From assembly GCF_000024625.1 (NCBI RefSeq), contig NC_013407.1, forward strand, positions 930,001 through 994,000: DNA of 64,000 bases. The letters run 5' to 3'. The position numbers were made by a program, and so were the translations under genes. The notes beneath the pieces are model-generated. The model did not search any database. It saw only the letters and a list, made by a program, of their open reading frames with translations, and was not told the origin of the DNA. Shown one piece after another: positions 28,808-38,552 of the stretch. Position 1 is the first letter of the stretch. Every line of letters starts with the position of its first letter. Source of the DNA: Methanocaldococcus vulcanius M7. Lineage in GTDB: Archaea; AGJL01; Methanococci; Methanococcales; Methanocaldococcaceae.

Positions 28808-29863
28808 ATGCTTTTGAATCTTCCAGATAAAAGTCCAGAAAAGATTTTGGAGATTTTTAATGAAGTATATACAAAAACCAAACTCTTCTACCTATTAAAA
28901 ACTGCTATCGAGTTAGGTTTATTTGATCACTTAGAAGAGTTTAGAAGCGTTGAAGAGTTGGCAGAAATATTGAAAATAGACGTGGTTATGACGGAATATA
29001 TACTAAAAGTTTTAGAGGAAATAGGTTTAATTGAATGTAAAACTAAAAATGGAAAAAGACAGTATAAAAATACGGAAATATCAAATATCTTCCTTAAAGA
29101 GGGCTCATTTTATAGTTTAAGAGATCCAATCCACTCCTGCTTTGAGAATATAAAAAATTGGGAAAATTTATCTGATATATTAAAAAATAAAAAATATAGG
29201 AAGAAAGAAGATATTAATTCCTTTTTTCCAAAAGTTATTAAAAAACTGGCGGATGAATGCAAATGTTGGGAATTGCAAAAGATTTTAGAGTATATAGCGA
29301 AATATGAGGAATTTAAAAATGCAAAAAAACTTCTCGATTTAGGAGGAGGGCATGGATTATATGCAATTGGCTTTACTTTGTTAAATAAAAACCTAAAAAG
29401 CTATGTTTTTGATTTACCAGACGTTGTTAAAGAAACTCAGAAGTTCATTAAAAAATATAATGCAAAAAATGTTTTTACAATTGCGGGGAACTTTTATACT
29501 GATGATATTGGAAATGGCTATGATATAATATTCTGTTCATACAATCCCGGAGGAAAAAATCCAAAAATTGCTCAAAAAGTTTATAATGCTTTAAATAAAG
29601 GAGGATTGTTTATAAATAAGCAGTTTTTTCCAGAGAAAGAAAGTATAGAAGATTTTTTGGATAATATTGAATGGAATATGTTTGATGCAGAAGGTTTGAA
29701 GAAGGATAAAAGGAAATACACTTTTAAAGGAGATCTAAATTTAGAAAAGTATTTGGACTATTTAAAAAAATTAGGGTTTAAAATTATAGAAGTTAAGGAT
29801 ATTAATCAGATTTTGGGAATAAAATATGGAAAAGCAAAAATAATCATTGCTAAAAAGATTTGA
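28808..29863 (+). CDS. SAM-dependent methyltransferase (O-methyltransferase family 2-like) in a transport operon
   Basis: This 351-residue protein has an N-terminal winged-helix/dimerisation domain (KTAIELGLFDHLEEF, TEYILKVLEEIGLIE) and a C-terminal Rossmann SAM domain with LLDLGGGHGLYAIGF (~residues 175-190), VFDLPDVVKET and FCSYNPGG. This architecture is that of plant/bacterial O-methyltransferases (family 2). The start at 28808 follows GGTGAT; the upstream TTG at 28796 overlaps that site. It sits between a binding protein and its permease and overlaps neither. A role in modifying the transported corrinoid or a metallophore is a plausible inference. Confidence 0.78.
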   Translation: MLLNLPDKSPEKILEIFNEVYTKTKLFYLLKTAIELGLFDHLEEFRSVEELAEILKIDVVMTEYILKVLEEIGLIECKTKNGKRQYKNTEISNIFLKEGSFYSLRDPIHSCFENIKNWENLSDILKNKKYRKKEDINSFFPKVIKKLADECKCWELQKILEYIAKYEEFKNAKKLLDLGGGHGLYAIGFTLLNKNLKSYVFDLPDVVKETQKFIKKYNAKNVFTIAGNFYTDDIGNGYDIIFCSYNPGGKNPKIAQKVYNALNKGGLFINKQFFPEKESIEDFLDNIEWNMFDAEGLKKDKRKYTFKGDLNLEKYLDYLKKLGFKIIEVKDINQILGIKYGKAKIIIAKKI

Positions 29864-29874
29864 AATGTGATAAA

Positions 29875-30915
29875 ATGGACATTCGACATATGTATAAACA
29901 ACATATTAAAAAAAGAATTATATTTGGACTATTTTTGTTTTTAATTTTAATCGTAAGTGCGATCTACTCCCTATGTGTTGGTGACTATCAACTAACCATT
30001 AGTCAGGTTTTAAGTGCAATCTTTGGACATGAAGCAGGAACTGTAAATTTGATAATATGGAATATTCGCCTTCCAAGGATTATAACTGCCATTATAGCGG
30101 GTAGCTCACTGGCTGTTGCGGGAGCGGTTATGCAATGTATTTTAAGAAATCCATTAGCAAGTCCTTTCACTATTGGTATTTCGCACGGAGCGATGTTTGG
30201 GGCATCTCTTGCAATAATACTCTTCGGATTTGGAGAAATGAAGAGCGGAACGGTGTTTTTTAACAATCCATATATGATAACGATGTTCGCATTCTTTGGG
30301 GCATTAATAGGTGTTGTTGTTATATTGTCTCTTGCCAAGTTGAGAGGGTTAACTCCTGAGGCGATGATTTTAGCAGGAGTGGCTATGAGTTCATTATTTA
30401 CCGCAGGAACTATGTTGATCCAGTATTTTGCTAACGATTTACAACTGGCTTCTATGGTGTATTGGACTTTTGGGGATTTGGGTAGGGCTGGATGGGAGGA
30501 GATTTGGATCTTATTGGTTGTGGCATTATCTTCAATTGTATATTTTATTTACAAGAGATGGGACTACAATGCATTAGAAGCAGGAGAAGAGACAGCCAAA
30601 TCTTTGGGAGTTAATACGGAGAGGGTAAGGTTGATTGGTATGCTTATAGCTTCACTATTAACAGCCGTGAATGTTGCTTTTTTAGGAATAATTGGGTTTG
30701 TTGGTTTAATTTGTCCACATATCGTTAGAATATTTATTGGAGGAGATTATAGGTTTTTAATTCCAATATCTGCATTATTCGGGGCAGTTTTGCTGTTGAT
30801 AGCTGATACATTTGCGAGAACTATAATTTCTCCACTTATATTGCCAGTTGGGATTTTAACATCCTTTTTAGGAGCTCCGATGTTTTTATATCTGCTAATT
30901 AGAATGTATAGGTAG
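29875..30915 (+). CDS. FecCD/BtuC-type ABC transporter permease
   Basis: This 346-residue permease has about ten transmembrane helices. Family signatures visible are IRLPRIITAIIAGSSLAVAGAVMQ (in two parts, residues ~65-90), LRNPLASPFTIGISHGA, and the coupling-helix region GFVGLICPHIVRIFIG near residue 275. It should import a corrinoid or ferric complex with the binding protein upstream. The ATG at 29875 with GTGAT upstream is preferred; the open frame from a TTG at 29860 overlaps the methyltransferase stop. No ATPase gene follows, so it must borrow an ATP-binding subunit encoded elsewhere. Confidence 0.88.
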   Translation: MDIRHMYKQHIKKRIIFGLFLFLILIVSAIYSLCVGDYQLTISQVLSAIFGHEAGTVNLIIWNIRLPRIITAIIAGSSLAVAGAVMQCILRNPLASPFTIGISHGAMFGASLAIILFGFGEMKSGTVFFNNPYMITMFAFFGALIGVVVILSLAKLRGLTPEAMILAGVAMSSLFTAGTMLIQYFANDLQLASMVYWTFGDLGRAGWEEIWILLVVALSSIVYFIYKRWDYNALEAGEETAKSLGVNTERVRLIGMLIASLLTAVNVAFLGIIGFVGLICPHIVRIFIGGDYRFLIPISALFGAVLLLIADTFARTIISPLILPVGILTSFLGAPMFLYLLIRMYR

Positions 30916-30964
30916 GAATGCATAAGTAATAAAACTATAACAACGCTAAACAATTGCAAATATT

Positions 30965-31711
30965 TTATTGATCTGATTTGTTTTGCACTTCTTTATTTCT
31001 CATACTTTTGATCTTTTTGATCAACAGTTCTCCATCTGATTCTTTTTTTCTTTCTCTTTTTATATTATCTTTCTCCTCCCATTTTTTTCCAGTGTATCTT
31101 TTTGCTATAACATAAACCTCTGCACTTTCCTTCCTTGATGCTTGTGGTTTTGTGATATAAACTTTTTCAAAATATTTTTTAACTAACTTAACATAGTCGT
31201 CAATCATATCTCCATAAAATACTTTTGCAACAAAATTTCCTCTCTCTTTTAACATTTCGGTGGCTATTTGTAAAGCAGTAGTTACTAAATCAATAGATCG
31301 AGCATGATCTACATCCCAGTATCCGCTTATATTAGGAGAGGCATCGCTTATAACCACATCTACCTTTTTTTCTTCATTTGGAATTAGTTCTCTAATTTTG
31401 TTTAATGTCTCTTCAGAGGTAAAGTCCCCTTTAATAGCTACTACGTTATCATATCCAAAAGGTTTAACAGGTTGTAAATCAACTCCAATAACAAATCCGT
31501 CATCCCCCACGATCTCTCTTGCAACTTGCATCCAACCGCCCGGAGCACAACCTAAATCTAAAATAATCTTTCTTGGTTTTATTACGTTGAATTTTTCGTT
31601 TAATTGCATTAATTTAAATGATGCTCTCGATCTATATTGTAGTTTTTTAGCTAATTTATAATAAAAATCTCTCTTTCTCTGTAAATACCATCTTTTACTT
31701 TTTCTTCCCAT
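30965..31711 (-). CDS. rlmE: 23S rRNA 2'-O-methyltransferase (RlmE/FtsJ family)
   Basis: This 248-residue FtsJ-family enzyme has the K-D-K-E catalytic tetrad. The first Lys lies in [10 protein letters not shown], the Asp in [12 protein letters not shown], the second Lys in [10 protein letters not shown], and the Glu in [12 protein letters not shown]. The SAM-binding segment is [15 protein letters not shown]. It methylates a uridine in the peptidyl-transferase region of 23S rRNA. The C-terminal 45 residues are a highly charged tail rich in Lys/Glu that is not part of the core and may bind RNA. A GGTGAA ribosome site precedes the ATG. It converges with the permease gene. Confidence 0.9.
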   Translation of the reverse strand: MGRKSKRWYLQRKRDFYYKLAKKLQYRSRASFKLMQLNEKFNVIKPRKIILDLGCAPGGWMQVAREIVGDDGFVIGVDLQPVKPFGYDNVVAIKGDFTSEETLNKIRELIPNEEKKVDVVISDASPNISGYWDVDHARSIDLVTTALQIATEMLKERGNFVAKVFYGDMIDDYVKLVKKYFEKVYITKPQASRKESAEVYVIAKRYTGKKWEEKDNIKRERKKESDGELLIKKIKSMRNKEVQNKSDQ

Positions 31712-32023
31712 TCTTTCACCAGTTTTAAATGTGCAGTTATTTTTAATCTTTGCTTTATTTGTTAATTTTTAGGTCTTATGTTTATATGTTTTTGTTCGTT
31801 GAGGGATGTGGTCGAAATATCTATAATATTTAATAACATTTATGTATTTATAAATATATCTGCAAATATGTAATTGAATTAATTAAATTAATGAATGAGA
31901 TGTAAATAATAAAACATAACAACACATATGAAAGCATAAAAATTAAATCTCCAAAAATCAGGACTGTCAAAAAATAAAAATAAAGAAAATAAATCATAAT
32001 ATAAATAAACTAAAAACAAAAAT
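31712..32023. other. Intergenic region upstream of rlmE
   Basis: About 310 bp of AT-rich DNA between mscS (ends at 32024) and rlmE, both minus strand. It should contain the rlmE promoter. I see no stable hairpin, repeat or box-type RNA motif here. Confidence 0.5.
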
Positions 32024-32824
32024 TTACTGCTTTAAATGCACATCCAGCTGTGGGAATGGTATTTCAATGCCTTTCTCAGTATATACTTCATATATTCCTT
32101 TTAATAAATCGTTCATTACAGTCCAATAGTCCTCTGTCTTAACCCATGCTCTCAGTTGAAGATTTATGGATGAATCTGCCAATTCAGTGATAACAACAGC
32201 AGGACTTGGATCGTTCAATACAAGAGGATGATTCTTCATGAAATCAATCGCTATTTGTATCGCTTCATCCAATTTTGTCCCATAGGCAACACCAACGTTT
32301 ACATCAACCCTTCTAATTGGTTGTCTTGTGTAGTTTATTATTGGACTACCCCAGATGTCTTTATTTGAGATGAATATCACTTTATTATCAGGTGTTGTGA
32401 GCTCAGTTGACATAACTCCTATATTGCTAACTTTTCCAGTGAGTCCGTTTGTCGTTATAACATCTTCTTTATCAAAAGGTCTCATCAAAGCGATCCAAAA
32501 TCCAGCAGCTAAATTTGTCATTGTATCTTGTAGTCCAAAACCTAAAACAAGACCAATAACAGCAGATAACCCTATAACAACAGATCCAACATTAACTCCT
32601 AACAAACTAACGGCAATTAAAAGAACAGCTACTAACAAGAGGGCATAAATTGCATTTGATAGAAAATCTTTTAAAATCTCTGGGAGTGTTGTCTTGTCAA
32701 GGCCTTTTCTAAATACTGAAACAATTATTTTTGCAACTATCCATCCAACAATAAATGCAACAACGCTCCAAATTATCTTTATTAAGCTTATTCCGATATA
32801 TGGCAAAGGTTGTGTCAAATCCAT
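32024..32824 (-). CDS. Small mechanosensitive channel, MscS family
   Basis: This 266-residue MscS-type channel has three hydrophobic segments at the N-terminus and a pore helix rich in Gly/Ala (VIGLSAVIGLVLGFGLQDTMTNLAAGFWI, in two halves around residues 88-115). The beta domain follows with FDKEDVITTNGLTGKV and TPDNKVIFISNKDI, then the cytoplasmic alpha/beta vestibule. Such channels open under membrane tension to release solutes. It is shorter than the two characterised M. jannaschii channels (about 350 residues) because it has fewer N-terminal helices. The start at 32824 has GGTGA upstream; the ATG at 32836 overlaps that site. Confidence 0.87.
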   Translation of the reverse strand: MDLTQPLPYIGISLIKIIWSVVAFIVGWIVAKIIVSVFRKGLDKTTLPEILKDFLSNAIYALLLVAVLLIAVSLLGVNVGSVVIGLSAVIGLVLGFGLQDTMTNLAAGFWIALMRPFDKEDVITTNGLTGKVSNIGVMSTELTTPDNKVIFISNKDIWGSPIINYTRQPIRRVDVNVGVAYGTKLDEAIQIAIDFMKNHPLVLNDPSPAVVITELADSSINLQLRAWVKTEDYWTVMNDLLKGIYEVYTEKGIEIPFPQLDVHLKQ

Positions 32825-32984
32825 ATCTTTCACCATAATAACATTTTTTTATTTGAACTGTTGCATATTCTACTTTATACTTTCAGAATTTTATATTTTA
32901 CGATATATTTCACTTCATATATGTTTACATTTGCATAAATCAGTTTTCAAAAGCCATAAATAAAAATAAGTAATATAAAAAAAG

Positions 32985-33092
32985 TAGGGGGGAGGGGTAG
33001 GAAGCATGTGCGTCTGCTAAAAACCCCAAGAGTGTTTATCTTCGTTATTCTTTAAATCCCTTCGGGGGGGGCGACAACTCCCCAGTTATTAT
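32985..33092. other. GC-rich island with G-runs and hairpins
   Basis: Within a 980-bp gene-free stretch, about 110 bp are G/C-rich. GGGGT and ACCCC pair across 33004-33036, CCC-TTCG-GGG forms a tight tetraloop hairpin near 33058-33069, and the following GGGG pairs with CTCCCC at about 33080. A run of eight G is present. In Methanocaldococcus such GC-rich islands usually mark structured RNA; no strand or family could be assigned, and it does not match a tRNA. Confidence 0.4.
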
Positions 33093-33364
33093 TTATTAAC
33101 GCTTCCCCTATATATTAGTTATCTGACAATCATTAGACATTTCTATTGTTTTATATATTTAAATGTATGGGCTATAATCTTAAAAATAAAAACAAAAATC
33201 CCTTAAACTTTTTAAAGTTTTAGTTTTAAAACTTTTTTGGAGGTATAATGCCGTTTAAAACTGTTTAATTTTTTTATGGACAAATATGAGCTTATATAAG
33301 TTTTCAATACCAAAATTTTTATAAAATTTTTATAATAAGTTTATATATAATAAACAAGTATTTA

Positions 33365-33566
33365 GATGCCTCTGATGAAGGTGAGACAGAAGACCTAAGG
33401 AGGCATCGATATTGTGTGATATTTAAACTAATAGGAAGAGCTGGGGTTCTCTTGGAGCGAAGCGACGAGAACTTAAAAACCGTAAGGTTTTTAAGTCCGT
33501 GACTGAGGAGGAGACCAATGACTTGCTCCCAATGAACCCAGAGGGAGATGAGGTCGATGATCCCCA
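33365..33566 (+). other. Structured GC-rich island, candidate ncRNA or mobile-element remnant
   Basis: Several perfect hairpins occur in a row: GATGCCTC with GAGGCATC (33365-33407), GTTCTC with GAGAAC (33446-33472), and CTTAAAAACC-GTAA-GGTTTTTAAG (33472-33495). The GAGCGAAGCGACGAGA string and following hairpin resemble the minus-strand sequence at 59439-59479, so the two islands share a module. A plus-strand frame is open for about 60 codons (33430-33620) but has no start or recognisable domain. It may be the end of an IS200/IS605-type element. Confidence 0.45.
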
Positions 33567-33664
33567 AGTTCAACATGGACTTATGCCTATAAATATCCTT
33601 TTTTCATATCTACGGACGTTTTAAAAACTCTCAGTTCAACATGGACTTATGCCTATAAATATCC
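33567..33664 (+). repeat. 32-bp direct repeat with a 34-bp interval
   Basis: A 32-bp string beginning AGTTCAACATGGACTT and ending CTATAAATATCC occurs at 33567-33598 and at 33633-33664 with no mismatch. The second copy runs into ATGTTGGAC, which is complementary to its own start, so it can fold into a 12-bp stem with a 16-nt loop. The layout imitates a two-repeat, one-spacer CRISPR unit, but the repeat does not resemble the array repeat at 4671. Confidence 0.9.
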
Positions 33665-33817
33665 ATGTTGGACAGACCCCTACGTCTCATAAAATCAAGG
33701 ATGATATGTATTAACCTAAAAAGTAAATTTGGAATAATATTTAAAAGATAATATTTAAATCAACTATTAATTTATTAAAAATATAAAATCAAATCTTTAC
33801 TAAAAATTAAAAGTTTA

Positions 33818-35071
33818 TTAAAATTCTAAGTCCATTCCTTCCAATCTCTTCCTAAACTCCTCTAATAACAAATCCTCATACTTCTCCTCTGTTGTTGGGT
33901 TTCCATTTTCATCCTTAGCAACAAAACAAGCAGCCAATCTTAAATAATGTCCCGCATCATCCCAAGGAACTGTTGAAATAAGCTTTTCTTTAATCAAATA
34001 CTGAGAGAAGTCCTCAGCAGTTTTAAATTCAATTCCATTTACTTTTTTTGGAGATTTGACATACAGATAGAATGTTCCTCCCGGCATTTTTGCATTAAAT
34101 CCTACATCATTTAGTATTTTAACCATTTTCCTTAATCTCCTCTCATACTTTTGCCTAACCCTCTCTGTTATTTCAGGGTGTTGTAAACAGTAAATCCCTG
34201 CCTTTTGAATTGGAATAAACTGTCCACTATCAAAATTATCTTTAACTGTTGCGAATGCTTTAATTATAAGCTCGTTTCCTACTAAAAATGCCAATCTCCA
34301 ACCAGTCATATTAAATGCTTTTGAAAAACTGTGAATTTCAACTCCGACATCTTTTGCGTCTTTAATCGAGAGGAATGATAATGGTTTTCCATCATAAACC
34401 AAAGCCCCATAAGCAGCATCTTGAACTACTATAACTTCATTTTCAAATGCAAAATCAACAACCTCTTTATAAAACTTTTTTGTTGCCTGAGCTCCGGTTG
34501 GGTTGTTTGGATAATTCAAGTATAATATTTTAGCCCTCTTCTTAATATCCTCAGGAATACTCTCTAAATCAGGTAAGAAGTTATTTTCCTCCAATAGTGG
34601 AAGGTTGTAAACATCCCCTCCATACCACTTGCTATGTGTTGCGGTTATAGGATACCCTGGAACTGTCATTAAACACACATCTCCCGGATTAATGAATGCG
34701 GATGTGATATATGCAAGGGCAGGTTTGGATCCTATGGAATGAATAACCTCGTTATAGGGATCTATATCCTTAACACCATAAACTCTCTCCATATATGGCG
34801 GAACAGCATCTTTTAACTCTTGAATTCCATTGTCCGCATAACCCCTATTTTCCCATTTTTTTGCCTCCTCACATAAAACCCTTACAACTTCTGGATCTGC
34901 CATTTCATCCGGCTCTCCTACCCCCATATCGATCAATTCAACATTTGGGTGTTTTTTCATTGCCTCCTGCTTAGCCCTTTTTATCTTTTCAAACTTGTAG
35001 ATAACATCCTCTTTACCAAATTTTTTTCCACCTATTCTTTCAGCAAATAGGTTTTGAATATAACTTTCCAT
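33818..35071 (-). CDS. dapL: LL-diaminopimelate aminotransferase
   Basis: This 417-residue fold-type I aminotransferase matches the methanogen DapL (MJ1391 type), which makes LL-diaminopimelate directly from tetrahydrodipicolinate for lysine synthesis. Visible motifs: IDMGVGEPDEMADP (~residues 45-58), GYADNGIQELK, LNYPNNPTGA, QDAAYGALVYDG and the PLP lysine in EIHSFSKAFNMTGWRLAF (~residue 252). The start is the ATG at 35071 behind GGTGAGAGGG; a GTG at 35080 lies inside that site. Together with asd at 37.4 kb it covers two steps of the same pathway. Confidence 0.9.
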   Translation of the reverse strand: MESYIQNLFAERIGGKKFGKEDVIYKFEKIKRAKQEAMKKHPNVELIDMGVGEPDEMADPEVVRVLCEEAKKWENRGYADNGIQELKDAVPPYMERVYGVKDIDPYNEVIHSIGSKPALAYITSAFINPGDVCLMTVPGYPITATHSKWYGGDVYNLPLLEENNFLPDLESIPEDIKKRAKILYLNYPNNPTGAQATKKFYKEVVDFAFENEVIVVQDAAYGALVYDGKPLSFLSIKDAKDVGVEIHSFSKAFNMTGWRLAFLVGNELIIKAFATVKDNFDSGQFIPIQKAGIYCLQHPEITERVRQKYERRLRKMVKILNDVGFNAKMPGGTFYLYVKSPKKVNGIEFKTAEDFSQYLIKEKLISTVPWDDAGHYLRLAACFVAKDENGNPTTEEKYEDLLLEEFRKRLEGMDLEF

Positions 35072-35215
35072 CCCTCTCACCTAATCAAATCCTTAAATTT
35101 CCTCAATTTAATTTAATTTAATTTCTAATTTTAACCTTTATTTAACTGTGGTTTATAGTATATATAGATTATATGTTCTGGAATAACGATTCAACTTTTT
35201 TATGGTATGACATGC

Positions 35216-36460
35216 TTAGATGATCTTTCCAACCAATCCAAAGGTTTTGGCATCAACTATCTTTACTTTTTTGAAATTGCCGATAGATCCTCCTTCAAAT
35301 TTAACTACCTTGAAATTTTCTGTATATCCTTTCCCTTCCTCTAAAATTAATGTTTTCAATTTTTTTCCAATATATTTTTTATTGTTGATGTAGCTTAACT
35401 CTCTTCTTAATTTATCGAGTATTTCACTTCTTTGCTTTCTTATCTTTGTATCAACCTGCTTCATCTTTGCAGCTTCTGTTCCCTTCCTTTGGGAATATTT
35501 TGCCCCATGAATATAGTCGGGTTTTAGCTCTTTTAATATATTTAACGTATTTTCAAATTGCTCTTCTGTCTCTCCAGGAAAGCCAACTATAATATCAGTC
35601 GTAAAGCATAAATTCTTAACTTTTTTTCTAAATTCGTTTACTATTTCTTTAAATTCATCTACGGTATATCCTCTTCTCATCTTTTTTAATATCTCATCAT
35701 CCCCACTTTGTAAAGGAAGGTGTAAAAACTTTCCTACTTTGTCAGTTTTGTAAACCTCAATTAACTCATCTATTATCTCTTCCACATTTTTTGCATGCAT
35801 CATCCCAACTCGCATTATAAAATCTCCTTCTATATTACATAGATCATTTAATAGGTTTGCTAAGTTATCATTTCTATCAAATCCATAACAAGCAGTGTCT
35901 TGTGCAGTTATAAATATACATTTTGTTCCTTTTTTTATTAATTCCTCTGCTTTTTTAACTATTTTTTCTCTTGGATAAGATATTAGGTTTCCTCTTGCAA
36001 TTTTGACAATACAATATGTGCAATGTCCGAGACAACCTTCACAGATGGGTAGAGGAGTTATTAGGGAAGAAGTAATGTAGTCCAATTTTTTATGTAATGA
36101 TTTATCGTCCTCTAAACCTTCTACTCTTTTTCCACTTTTTATATATATTTTTAATATTTTTCCTGCCTTATGTGCTTCTCTTGGATAAATGTGTAGAAAC
36201 CCTTTAACCTTCTCTTTTAATGCTTTGGGCAAGCATCCTGCAACTACAACATCCTTTCCAAGATTTTTCAATTCATTAATCCTATAGATCATCCTGTTTT
36301 CAGTTTCTAATCTCACTACGCAGGTGTTTATAACAGCAACATCTGCCCTGTCCAATTCATCAACTATCTCAAATCCCTCTTCTCTAAGAGCGTTTTTTAT
36401 TATTTCGGTATCGGCAGAATTTAAAACACAGCCATAACCTTCCACATAAACTTTTTTCAT
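35216..36460 (-). CDS. tRNA methylthiotransferase (MtaB/CDKAL1-type)
   Basis: This 414-residue MiaB-family protein has three domains. The N-terminal UPF0004 domain carries cysteines in EGYGCVLNSADTE, NTCVVRLETE and AGCLPK. The radical SAM core has GCLGHCTYCIVKIARG (CX3CX2C, ~residues 138-153) and the C-terminal TRAM domain covers the last 60 residues. Archaeal members form e-MtaB and convert t6A to ms2t6A at position 37 of tRNA. A GGTGAAACT ribosome site precedes the ATG. It is on the same strand as dapL with about 145 bp between. Confidence 0.9.
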   Translation of the reverse strand: MKKVYVEGYGCVLNSADTEIIKNALREEGFEIVDELDRADVAVINTCVVRLETENRMIYRINELKNLGKDVVVAGCLPKALKEKVKGFLHIYPREAHKAGKILKIYIKSGKRVEGLEDDKSLHKKLDYITSSLITPLPICEGCLGHCTYCIVKIARGNLISYPREKIVKKAEELIKKGTKCIFITAQDTACYGFDRNDNLANLLNDLCNIEGDFIMRVGMMHAKNVEEIIDELIEVYKTDKVGKFLHLPLQSGDDEILKKMRRGYTVDEFKEIVNEFRKKVKNLCFTTDIIVGFPGETEEQFENTLNILKELKPDYIHGAKYSQRKGTEAAKMKQVDTKIRKQRSEILDKLRRELSYINNKKYIGKKLKTLILEEGKGYTENFKVVKFEGGSIGNFKKVKIVDAKTFGLVGKII

Positions 36461-36742
36461 AGTTTCACCGATAACATTTAAAATTTAATAGAGTTTTATT
36501 TATTGTATCGTTAATTTGTTAAGTATTAAAAAAGATTAAGCTTACAGTTTTTAAATTAAAATTAAAAAGATACAAAAGTAATGATTTAAATTACCAAGAA
36601 TGACTCTCCTTTTAATAATTACTAAAAAAATACGTGAATTATTAAATTAGAATTATTAAAATATAACAGCGAAAATTAGATTACTAATATTAACCTATAT
36701 AATCCTATCGCTTTTTAAAGAAAAGAGAAGAAAGGTGTTATA

Positions 36743-37153
36743 GTGGAGTTTATTATAAAAGCCAAAGGGCATAAAAACGTTTCAGCAACCCATAAAACAA
36801 CCTTAGAAATCACAAAGGAAAATTGTCTAACCCCTACAGGACATTGCATTATAGGAATAAATGCCAATAAATCGATGGATGATTTTAGCGAGGAATTTAA
36901 AGAAAAACTCAGAAATGCTAAAAAAATAATTGTAGAAATTGAAGTTGAAGATTTAAAAGAGGTTATAGTTGGAGAAGGGCATAAAGATTTAATCTTAAAT
37001 CATCCAACGGATATGGTTATTAGAAAGAGCGATTATATCTGTCCAAGAACATTAATGATCAATGCAAATAAATCAGCAAAAGATATTAATAGGGAAATAG
37101 TAAAAAAATTAAAAAATGGAGCCAATTTAACTTTTAAAATAATTGTTGAGTGA
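36743..37153 (+). CDS. DUF371 protein
   Basis: This 136-residue archaeal protein matches DUF371, a small family with an internal twofold repeat: AKGHKNVSATHKTTLEIT and CIIGINANKSMDDFS in the first half, EGHKDLILNHPTDMVIRKS and LMINANKSAKDINRE in the second. The alpha/beta pattern is cytoplasmic. No function is established. It uses a GTG start at 36743 behind a GGTG site. The gene stands alone between divergent and parallel neighbours. Confidence 0.75.
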   Translation: MEFIIKAKGHKNVSATHKTTLEITKENCLTPTGHCIIGINANKSMDDFSEEFKEKLRNAKKIIVEIEVEDLKEVIVGEGHKDLILNHPTDMVIRKSDYICPRTLMINANKSAKDINREIVKKLKNGANLTFKIIVE

Positions 37154-37383
37154 TTACTGGATGATTTATGTAGGATAGAAATATAATAAAAATATAATTG
37201 CCATTATCTCATAAAAATTTGCATTTATTGGAATATATTTAAAAAATCCTTACATGTGATGTTATCTACCTAAATTGTTTAAAATATTTTTACAAAAAAC
37301 CATTTCATTTGCGAAAATCTTAAAAATTATAAAAGTTTACTAATTATAAAAGTAAAAAAATTTAAAACAAAAAAGGTGAAAAG

Positions 37384-38430
37384 ATGAAAATAAAGGTTGG
37401 CGTCTTGGGAGCTACTGGAAGTGTTGGACAGAGGTTTGTTCAATTGTTGGCAGAGCATCCAATATTTGAGTTAACTGCTTTATCCGCATCAGAAAGAAGT
37501 GCTGGAAAGAAATATAAAGATGCATGCTATTGGTTCCAAGATAGGGATATTCCAGAAAAAATAAAGGATATGGTTGTTATTCCAACAGATCCCAAGCATG
37601 AGGGGTTTGAAGATGTCGATATTGTCTTCTCAGCTCTACCTTCAGATTTAGCTAAAAAGTTCGAACCAGAATTTGCCAAAGAAGGGAAATTAGTTTTTTC
37701 CAATGCGTCAGCTTATAGGATGGAAGAAGATGTTCCATTGGTAATTCCTGAGGTTAATGCAGATCATTTGGAGTTGATAGAAATTCAGAGAGAGCAGAGG
37801 GGCTGGGATGGAGCAATTATAACAAACCCTAACTGTTCGACAATCTGTGCTGTCATAACCTTAAAACCAATAATGGATAAATTTGGCTTAGAATCGGTTA
37901 TTATAACAACAATGCAGGCAGTTAGTGGAGCTGGCTATAATGGAGTTCCTTCAATGGCAATCTTAGATAATTTAATTCCATTCATTAAAAATGAAGAGGA
38001 GAAGATGCAGACAGAGAGTTTAAAGCTCTTGGGAACTTTAAAAGATGACAAAGTTGAGTTTGCGAACTTTAAAATAAGTGCTTCATGCAATAGAGTTGCA
38101 GTTATAGATGGGCATACTGAAAGCATATTTGTCAAAACAAAAGAAAGAGCCGAACCAGAAGAGATAAAAGAAGTTATGGACAAATTCGACCCGTTGAAGG
38201 ATTTAAATCTTCCAACCTATGCTAAACCAATTGTTATTAGGGAGGAGGTTGATAGACCACAGCCAAGATTAGATAGAAATGAAGGAAATGGGATGAGTAT
38301 TGTTGTTGGTAGAATAAGGAAAGATCCAATATTTGATGTTAAATACTCTGCATTAGAGCATAATACTATAAGAGGAGCTGCCGGGGCAAGTGTCTTAAAT
38401 GCTGAATACTTTGTTAAAAAATACTGGTAA
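37384..38430 (+). CDS. asd: Aspartate-semialdehyde dehydrogenase
   Basis: This 348-residue enzyme reduces aspartyl phosphate to aspartate semialdehyde, feeding threonine, methionine and lysine. The NADP fold has [18 protein letters not shown] at the N-terminus. The catalytic cysteine is in [11 protein letters not shown] (~residue 156) and the histidine lies in the [11 protein letters not shown] segment (~residue 245). Its length and motifs match the structurally studied M. jannaschii enzyme closely. A strong AAAGGTGAAAAG ribosome site precedes the ATG. DapL at 33.8 kb is downstream in the lysine branch, though on the other strand. Confidence 0.95.
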   Translation: MKIKVGVLGATGSVGQRFVQLLAEHPIFELTALSASERSAGKKYKDACYWFQDRDIPEKIKDMVVIPTDPKHEGFEDVDIVFSALPSDLAKKFEPEFAKEGKLVFSNASAYRMEEDVPLVIPEVNADHLELIEIQREQRGWDGAIITNPNCSTICAVITLKPIMDKFGLESVIITTMQAVSGAGYNGVPSMAILDNLIPFIKNEEEKMQTESLKLLGTLKDDKVEFANFKISASCNRVAVIDGHTESIFVKTKERAEPEEIKEVMDKFDPLKDLNLPTYAKPIVIREEVDRPQPRLDRNEGNGMSIVVGRIRKDPIFDVKYSALEHNTIRGAAGASVLNAEYFVKKYW

Positions 38431-38552
38431 TAAAGAAATAATAAAAAAGTAGTCGTTAGATTAAATAGATTAATTAATAACATTTATTTTTTTTAAGGTT
38501 TTTTATTATTATTTTATTAGCTATATATTTCAATTAAATGTTTACTTTATAT

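Noticed and set aside
33365-33407. Hammerhead ribozyme, suggested by CTGATGA inside a stem.
   Set aside because: The GAAA core strand after stem II is missing; the sequence there is CTAAGG.
33319-33576. Minus-strand frame of 85 codons across the structured island.
   Set aside because: It is formed by the complement of hairpin-rich sequence, has no recognisable domain and no clear ribosome site.
33567-33664. A second, minimal CRISPR array.
   Set aside because: Only two copies exist, the second copy can form a long hairpin with its flank, there is no leader like that at 4199, and the sequence does not resemble the array repeat.
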